From Sequoia sempervirens (taxonomy: Eukaryota > Streptophyta > Pinopsida > Cupressales > Cupressaceae): a DNA stretch of 64,000 nucleotides. The stretch lies in assembly GCA_007258455.2 (NCBI GenBank), contig VDFB02321268.1, positions 1 through 64,000 of the forward strand, written 5' to 3'. Within the stretch, counting starts at the first letter, position 1. The number at the start of each line of letters is the position of its first letter. The position numbers were made by a program, and so were the translations under genes. Shown piece after piece: positions 58,852 through 64,000 of the stretch. The notes beneath the pieces were generated by a model. The model saw only the letters and a list, made by a program, of their open reading frames with translations, had not been told where the DNA came from and did no database searches.

Positions 58852-58963
58852 TCATGAAACTCTAGTTTGCATCATCTTCAAATTCCTCACGGTTTAGCCG
58901 CTATATGTGCCTGAAAGTGAAGATTTAGTTAAAAATAATAATTTTAGTGTCCATTTTGACCAA

Positions 58964-58994
58964 AAATTGTAAACCATTATTGTGGGATCACCCA
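58964..58994 (-). repeat. Right terminal inverted repeat
   Basis: The reverse complement begins TGGGTGATCCCACAA and matches the left TIR at 28 of 31 positions. Confidence 0.75.
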
Positions 58995-59944
58995 CCTGCA
59001 TAAAAAAAACATAATAAAAGACATCACTCATATGGTCCTATCATATTAGCTAAGGAATTTTTTTAAAGAACATTCATTACTTATCGCCAATTTACAACTC
59101 AAGTTGTAAATTAGATCTGCGATGAGCGATGGAGTTATAACATATGGCACTTGTTCATGTCTTTAATTCTCCTCATACATTTTGCAAGAAATTAGTGATA
59201 AAATATTTACAACTCTGTAATGTTCATCGCTTATCGCTGATGTGTTATTTTACATTCAAAGTGTATCAATGATCGAGCGATCACATCACTCATCACAATT
59301 ACAAATTTATATTTTCATGGCCATCCATAGTGAGTGATTAAAACATAAAGACAAAAGTATTGCTCATCACTCTTACAATTTAAAAAAATTAAAAGCCATT
59401 AGTGATGAGCGATGTCAAAGGGAAAACATCAATCCATCGCTCATTGCTAATTCAAAGTATGAATCAATAAATAAATCAGTGATGAGTGACACAACTATGA
59501 AGGCCATTGGGACATAAGTGGGAAATTTATAAGCACGTGCTTAGTAGTTGTTTTAAAAAAGGGGGATTCCCTAGGACAACAATTAACTTCAAAAATTATG
59601 AGTTATAAAATCTAAAAAGTCATAGGTGCTCGAAGATCCTTACATGATTTTATAAAATAGAAAGGTCTGAACTTAGGCTAGAAGGGCCGATTACCCGGTG
59701 ACAATGAATGACTAAAGATACATTAAAATAACTGGCAATGGGTAATAGGGAGTCCATGGCCTAATAGAATACTATAATCTTTTGTAGATAGTAACCCTAT
59801 ATCCTGGTGCAATAAGGGTTTTAACATGGAACCAAGAAATTTTTTTTGAGGGTTCCATCACTACCCATGAATTGTTGTGTACCTTCCCCCCAAAGTAAAT
59901 TTTTTTATGATGTGCACATAGGCCACCCCACAAGGGGTCGAGAG
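58995..59944. repeat. Flank rich in dispersed GCGATGAGCGATG motifs
   Basis: Between 59084 and 59490 at least seven copies of (C)GATGAGCGATG or its complement occur in both orientations (for example 59120, 59224, 59271, 59403, 59434). The remainder to 59.94 kb is unassigned. Confidence 0.55.
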
Positions 59945-60301
59945 TCATTCCTTGTCATAACCATTCTGACACCTCTCAAGCTTTTCTTCCCCTTCAAGAA
60001 AATTTTCAATAAACCTATGGTAATTGCCATTGCTAATTTTAGACACCCTCATACCATTATACTCTAAGCTAGTCATAGCAGCAATCAGTTGAGGGGACAC
60101 CTCAAACACAATACTACCAATTTGGACTATGTCACCTCTCCATGTGTTGAAGAGTTTTGCAGTAATGTTGTCATTATATCCTCTGATAGCCATGAATAAA
60201 GGTGATATGTCAGCTTTTTCAAAGAGCATCCATAGCTCAACACTCTCCCTCAATGACACACAAGAAAGCAGCTCAGATCACTTCATGGGACCCCCCATGG
60301 T
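59945..60301 (-). pseudogene. Unknown retroelement-like coding remnant
   Basis: The frame opens at ATG 60301 (MGGPMK, then TGA) and is otherwise open from 60259 to 59945. The 104 residues contain MAIRGYNDNITAKLFNTW and GDIVQIGSIVFEVSPQLIAA, a pattern I associate loosely with plant transposon-borne open frames. It is shifted in frame relative to the ORF at 60333-60848 and may have formed one protein with it. No catalytic motif; function unknown. Confidence 0.35.
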
Positions 60302-60332
60302 GATATAGTAATAGAGGAAAATGAAATTTTTT

Positions 60333-60848
60333 TTACCCGCCACCATAATAGCAAGAGTAGGAAAAAGGGGGATAGTTATCACAATAATATACACCACCAA
60401 AATTTAGCAAGATAATAGTGGCTAAAATGTTTGCTAGTAGAATTCTAAAGTTGCTAAACTTCCAAAAAGGATCCATTAATTCCTTTAACTGAAGTCCTAT
60501 TGAAGATATGGGGATTTGATAAAAATTCAGCCAAAATTTTCCAATCTTATTCCAGTACCCATAATCTATGTGTATACAACCATTACACATGATAAAAATG
60601 AATAATAAAATCCATTTATGGTCCAAATATCTAGTGAAAAGATAGATGACCATCAAAGGCATAGGAAATATGTGCAAATACATTGAGAAAGAGCTATGCA
60701 ACATACAAATCATTATTAAAATAAGTCTCAAATCCATGGCATCAGGAGAAATATAATCTATTGCCATGTCAATAAGACTCCCCTCATGGTACTCAACAAT
60801 AGTTAAATACTCAACATTAAGGGGAAAACTTAAAAAGTGTAAGTCCAT
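60333..60848 (-). CDS. Hypothetical hydrophobic protein, 171 codons
   Basis: The longest intact frame in this part of the window. It starts MDLHFLSFPLNVEYL and contains three or four hydrophobic stretches that could be membrane segments (LRLILIMICML, WILLFIFIMC, ILLANILATIILLNF). It ends FGGVYYCDNYPPFSYSCYYGGG. It carries several Cys, Trp and Pro at spacings that do not look random for AT-rich DNA. It resembles no family I can name. Neighbouring minus-strand remnants suggest retroelement origin. Confidence 0.35.
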   Translation of the reverse strand: MDLHFLSFPLNVEYLTIVEYHEGSLIDMAIDYISPDAMDLRLILIMICMLHSSFSMYLHIFPMPLMVIYLFTRYLDHKWILLFIFIMCNGCIHIDYGYWNKIGKFWLNFYQIPISSIGLQLKELMDPFWKFSNFRILLANILATIILLNFGGVYYCDNYPPFSYSCYYGGG

Positions 60849-61278
60849 ATAGAAGTTACCTTTTCATTATAAATAGAATTATCCTAGATCACGAGAAACT
60901 TTCCCTTAAAATCACTTGTCATTATCAAATGATGATTATATCTCTTCCCAAGCACATAGATGCATATGGTTAAATTACAAAAGTAGGAAGACCTCGTACA
61001 ATCCACCCTATAATCCACCTCTTTATTGCTTTTTATACACATCACCATCTAAGTTGGACCTTTTTTTTTGTGGCACACCATCATGTGAACGTTGTAATTC
61101 AAATTCAAATTCAAAATGGGGCATGAGTCAACTAGCCCATCCCACATAAAGAATGGCCACCTAAAAATCAAATATAGAAGATGCACCATCATCAGTTAGG
61201 GTGGGCCCCTCTTAACTAGTCCTTAGCTAGCTACTCCTTAATTTGAATCAGAATGTTATCAAACTTCCAAAATTTCCA

Positions 61279-61760
61279 CTAGTGGTAAGAAAGCCTCACA
61301 TTAGAGATCATGTTAGTAGAATTGTTCCCTTCTTTGAAGATATGGGACACCAAAAAACCAACCATAGAAATGAAAAAAATGTTTAGAATCCTAAATAAGC
61401 TTGTTGATTTCTCAAGGGGGCTCAATAGGCCATTAAGGTAGTCAACAATAAATTTAGAATCTCCCTCAATGATTGCTTTGTCGAAGCCAAGTTCTCTCAA
61501 CCTCTTAATACCTCTCCAGGTAGCCATTGACTCCACCTCCACACTGGTAGCATGCCCAATGCATTTACAATAGGCTTTGATACACCTCCCATTTTGGTCT
61601 CTTATCAGACCAACAAGAACATCCATCCTTGGATTTCCTTTAGAACAATCTTCAAAATTTAGTTTAAACCAAACTTCAAGGGGGTGCCTCCAAAGGTTCA
61701 ATCTCCTACTGAGGATATCGACCTAGTAAATCTTGGTCATGTCCTGGTTGAGACCCCAAA
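61279..61760 (-). pseudogene. LINE-type RNase H domain remnant
   Basis: 140 open codons with the plant RVT_3-like pattern: VWFKLNFEDCSKGNPRMD (relatives have KxNxDGAxxGNPG), VGLIRDQNGR, ATSVEVESMATWRGIKRLRELG, AIIEGDSKFIVDYLNG and HIFKEGNNSTNMISN. The first catalytic Asp position reads Glu-Asp in a disturbed context. The middle Glu (VEVES) and Asp (EGDS) are present. This domain terminates many plant L1-type LINE pol proteins. Upstream sequence (61.76-62.05 kb) is frameshifted and stop-rich, so only this tail is readable. A host RNase H-like gene is less likely. Confidence 0.7.
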
Positions 61761-64000
61761 GTTGCTTGATTCTGAGGTCAATGTAGTTGGGCATGGTTTA
61801 TGTTGTTCTTTGTGTGATATTTACGTATAAATGTTGTTTTTGTACTATCCAATAAACCATCACCTTTGACAAAGTGAGGGAGTCTTTAAAGAGGGATTAC
61901 ATAACATAATTCCATGTCGATGCCATCTCCAATAGGTGTCCATTCAAGGTCCTCACTTGAGAAATGATTTCCTTGGTTGGGAATGTCTTGTACATATAGT
62001 TGAATGAGTGATTCCCATTTACTCTTTCTACCCATTTTCAATAAAATTAAGATGGTTAGTTTTCATCTATCTTGTTAAAAATTTGTATGAGCAAATATAT
62101 TGATTTTTCTATTCACTCCACATGTGATATAATTATCCTTCATGTATATAAAGGTAAGTTGTATGATTTAACTAAATATAGTAGCACTAGAGACAATAGA
62201 AAATTTATATATTACCTAATGAGTCACAATTTTTTTTTATTGAATTATAGAATTTAAGTTAAATTGCATGAACTAAATACATACTACCAACTATAAGGAT
62301 AACCAAAATTAATACAATAAGTATGCCATATTTGAGAATCATAGATGACTATTGTAAGGGCATCCAAAAAAAAGGAAAAATAATAATTTTTGAAGCATGT
62401 ATAGAAACCAAGGACAAATGATCATGGGAATCCCATATGTAAATTGTACTAATTTGGATCTATGCAAGGTGGGTGGTATAGGTTTCACAAAACTATGTAA
62501 TTCTATAGGTTGCCTTAAAACCTAATTATCTAGAAGAAAAAAGGTGGAATAATGATGTATAAATTTTTATAGATTAGAATATTGGTAAGAAAATAGATCT
62601 AAGATAAAAACACTAAAAGGTTTCCAAGGGTGAATACAGCAAACGAAAGTGACAACACAATAATTTATAAACCCAAGGCCCGAAAACATATATCAATGAA
62701 ATAGAAATTAATAGTAAAAACACCATAGAAAGAATCTTAAAAATGATGATGCACAATATAAAACTTAAAAACAATGAAGATATTTAAACCCTAAAGTGAA
62801 ACCCTATTATGTTAAGTCAAATAATTTCATACAAAATATTAAAAAAAATGATTTTTACCTACAACATCCAAAATACAAAAGAGCTACAACATAATATAGG
62901 AACATGACTTGACTACATACATGCAAGGAATATGTTTTAAAAATTCACAAATATAAGAACTAGAATCTACATCTACCAGTCACATAACCATTGGATAAAT
63001 ATAAATATTTAACATCAAACACATGTGTTGAATATACTTAAATAACAATCTAGGTGTGTAAGAAAAATATTGTCTACTATGGAAAAATTAGAGTTTATGA
63101 CCTTGAATGGTTGAATTTAGAAGGGATGTTGCAAGATTGTTTCATATTCTCATATTACATGTTTTCTAGCTATATTTTTCACTTTATATAATACTCGGTA
63201 ATTGTCAATTTTGAAAATTTATTCTTTTTTTGTATAAAGGATTACCCCTTGAGATAGTAAACACAATAGTTTAGTATTGTTGCTAATTTAAAGAAGATAT
63301 AGAAAATATGTTGTTTACTTATATTAGTATCAAACTATCTAAGATGATGAGATTCATTAAACTATGCTTGGAAAATACATCAACTTCTATTTTTTACTAT
63401 TCAAAAGATTTATCACTAAATTTACTTCATGTTGAGAACCATAATATTGTGCAATTTTAGCCCCTTAAATAACTTATGTCTAAAATTTACTTATCTAAAT
63501 GTCATACTAAGTGGGTGATACTACATATGGAGTTTGCACTAAATTTAATTTGGACCAAAAACATATATAAAAGAAGAATCTTTGTTGATCACTTAGTCTA
63601 TGCTCTTTCTCCTCTTTTTTTATTACCCTTGATGCCTTTCCTAATGAGTGTATTCTCAAAATATATTTTGATCATCCATGGGAAATATATTTCATTGATT
63701 ACAATGCTAGAAAAACTCAATAGTTAGTGTGGAAAACCTACTACCCTCTTTATTTTCTCTTAACTTACCTTATACCAAGAATATTGAAGAGTATGAATCC
63801 CTTAGTGTAGGATTATGTGTTTGCAAGTCTCTCTTTAAAACTATTTATTTTTTGAAAATTGGAAGCCTCAATCTAATTAGTTAAATTTCATAGACCTATG
63901 TATTCAAGAGAATATATTCATTATTCTTTATACCAATTTACTTCACTAAATGAGTTAAATTTATTGGCTTGTTGCTTGCCACTAGTAAAATAATTTGTTG
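61761..64000. other. Unassigned AT-rich sequence to the window end
   Basis: After possible decayed LINE sequence to about 62.05 kb I see no domain, repeat boundary or RNA gene. Short open frames at 62072 and 63476 look like chance. Confidence 0.5.

Larger units (their letters stand above)
43355..58994 (-). mobile_element. Large TIR-bounded DNA transposon with DDE-like transposase and accessory gene
   Basis: A 31-bp inverted pair bounds 15,640 bp. The interior is organised symmetrically: a GATCC-motif cluster 0.9-1.5 kb from each end, then a decayed transposase on the minus strand and a multi-exon proline-rich gene pair on the plus strand, convergent on a minisatellite. A further inverted similarity (GTTGAGTCCAC) links 44187-44202 with the reverse complement of 58592-58603. 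No clean TSD is visible: the flanking triplets are ACT and CCT. The superfamily is unassigned. The extent is inference from the TIRs plus the symmetric motif clusters. Confidence 0.65.

Noticed and set aside
43352..58997. 3-bp target site duplication ACT/CCT at the TIR element
   Set aside because: Only two of three bases match and the exact terminus is uncertain, so I do not claim a TSD.

Overview
The window looks like one stretch of a large, AT-rich, repeat-swollen plant nuclear genome. Both Ty1/copia and Ty3/gypsy chromoviral LTR retrotransposons are primed by initiator-tRNA-Met. There are also a plant-type LINE remnant, a tRNA-derived SINE and AAACCCTA telomere-like boxes, and only one short stretch of ordinary host gene. 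A gymnosperm (conifer) is my best guess from this density and decay. That is inference, not something the sequence proves.

Layout, left. 1-2.4 kb is anonymous apart from a 117-bp tandem pair. From about 2.5 kb a long non-coding repeat begins and recurs in the same orientation at 14.95 kb. Copy 1 ends at a perfect 12-nt primer binding site (14218), so the pair may be the long LTRs of a LARD-like non-autonomous retroelement. Copy 1 is split by a decayed copia element (4605-11353, TSD tatac). Copy 2 contains a 569-bp tandem duplication and is then split by a gypsy chromovirus (18617-33599, TSD ataac). That gypsy carries two further insertions: a LINE-type fragment with a 16-bp TSD inside its RT gene (21463-22103), and a second, younger, related gypsy element in the opposite orientation inside its integrase gene (23940-31923, TSD aggac). 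At least four successive insertion layers can therefore be ordered.

Middle. 33.9-37.9 kb is unassigned. At 37873-38205 (minus) lies the first part of an NDR1/HIN1-like (LEA_2 family) membrane protein gene with a plausible TATA box. It is either truncated or continues through an intron. A 134-137-bp tandem pair and a gypsy gag remnant follow.

Right. The most interesting region is 43.36-58.99 kb. A 31-bp inverted pair (28/31 identical) bounds 15.6 kb. Inside it are a cluster of GGGATCCC-type motifs at each end, a decayed minus-strand DDE-like transposase gene (53.7-57.1 kb) and two plus-strand paralogous proline-rich genes (48.57 and 49.63 kb). The second of these appears to run through a chain of small exons, all phase 0, to 51.96 kb. 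Satellite and minisatellite arrays built on a CTTAAGGGG motif sit around these genes. I read this as one large DNA transposon with a transposase and an undescribed accessory gene; the superfamily is unassigned. A tRNA-derived SINE has landed in its right arm. 59-64 kb holds decayed retroelement coding remnants (unknown ORFs, a LINE-type RNase H) and nothing else I can name.

Nearly every coding region here is broken by stops and frameshifts. The inner gypsy element is the best preserved.
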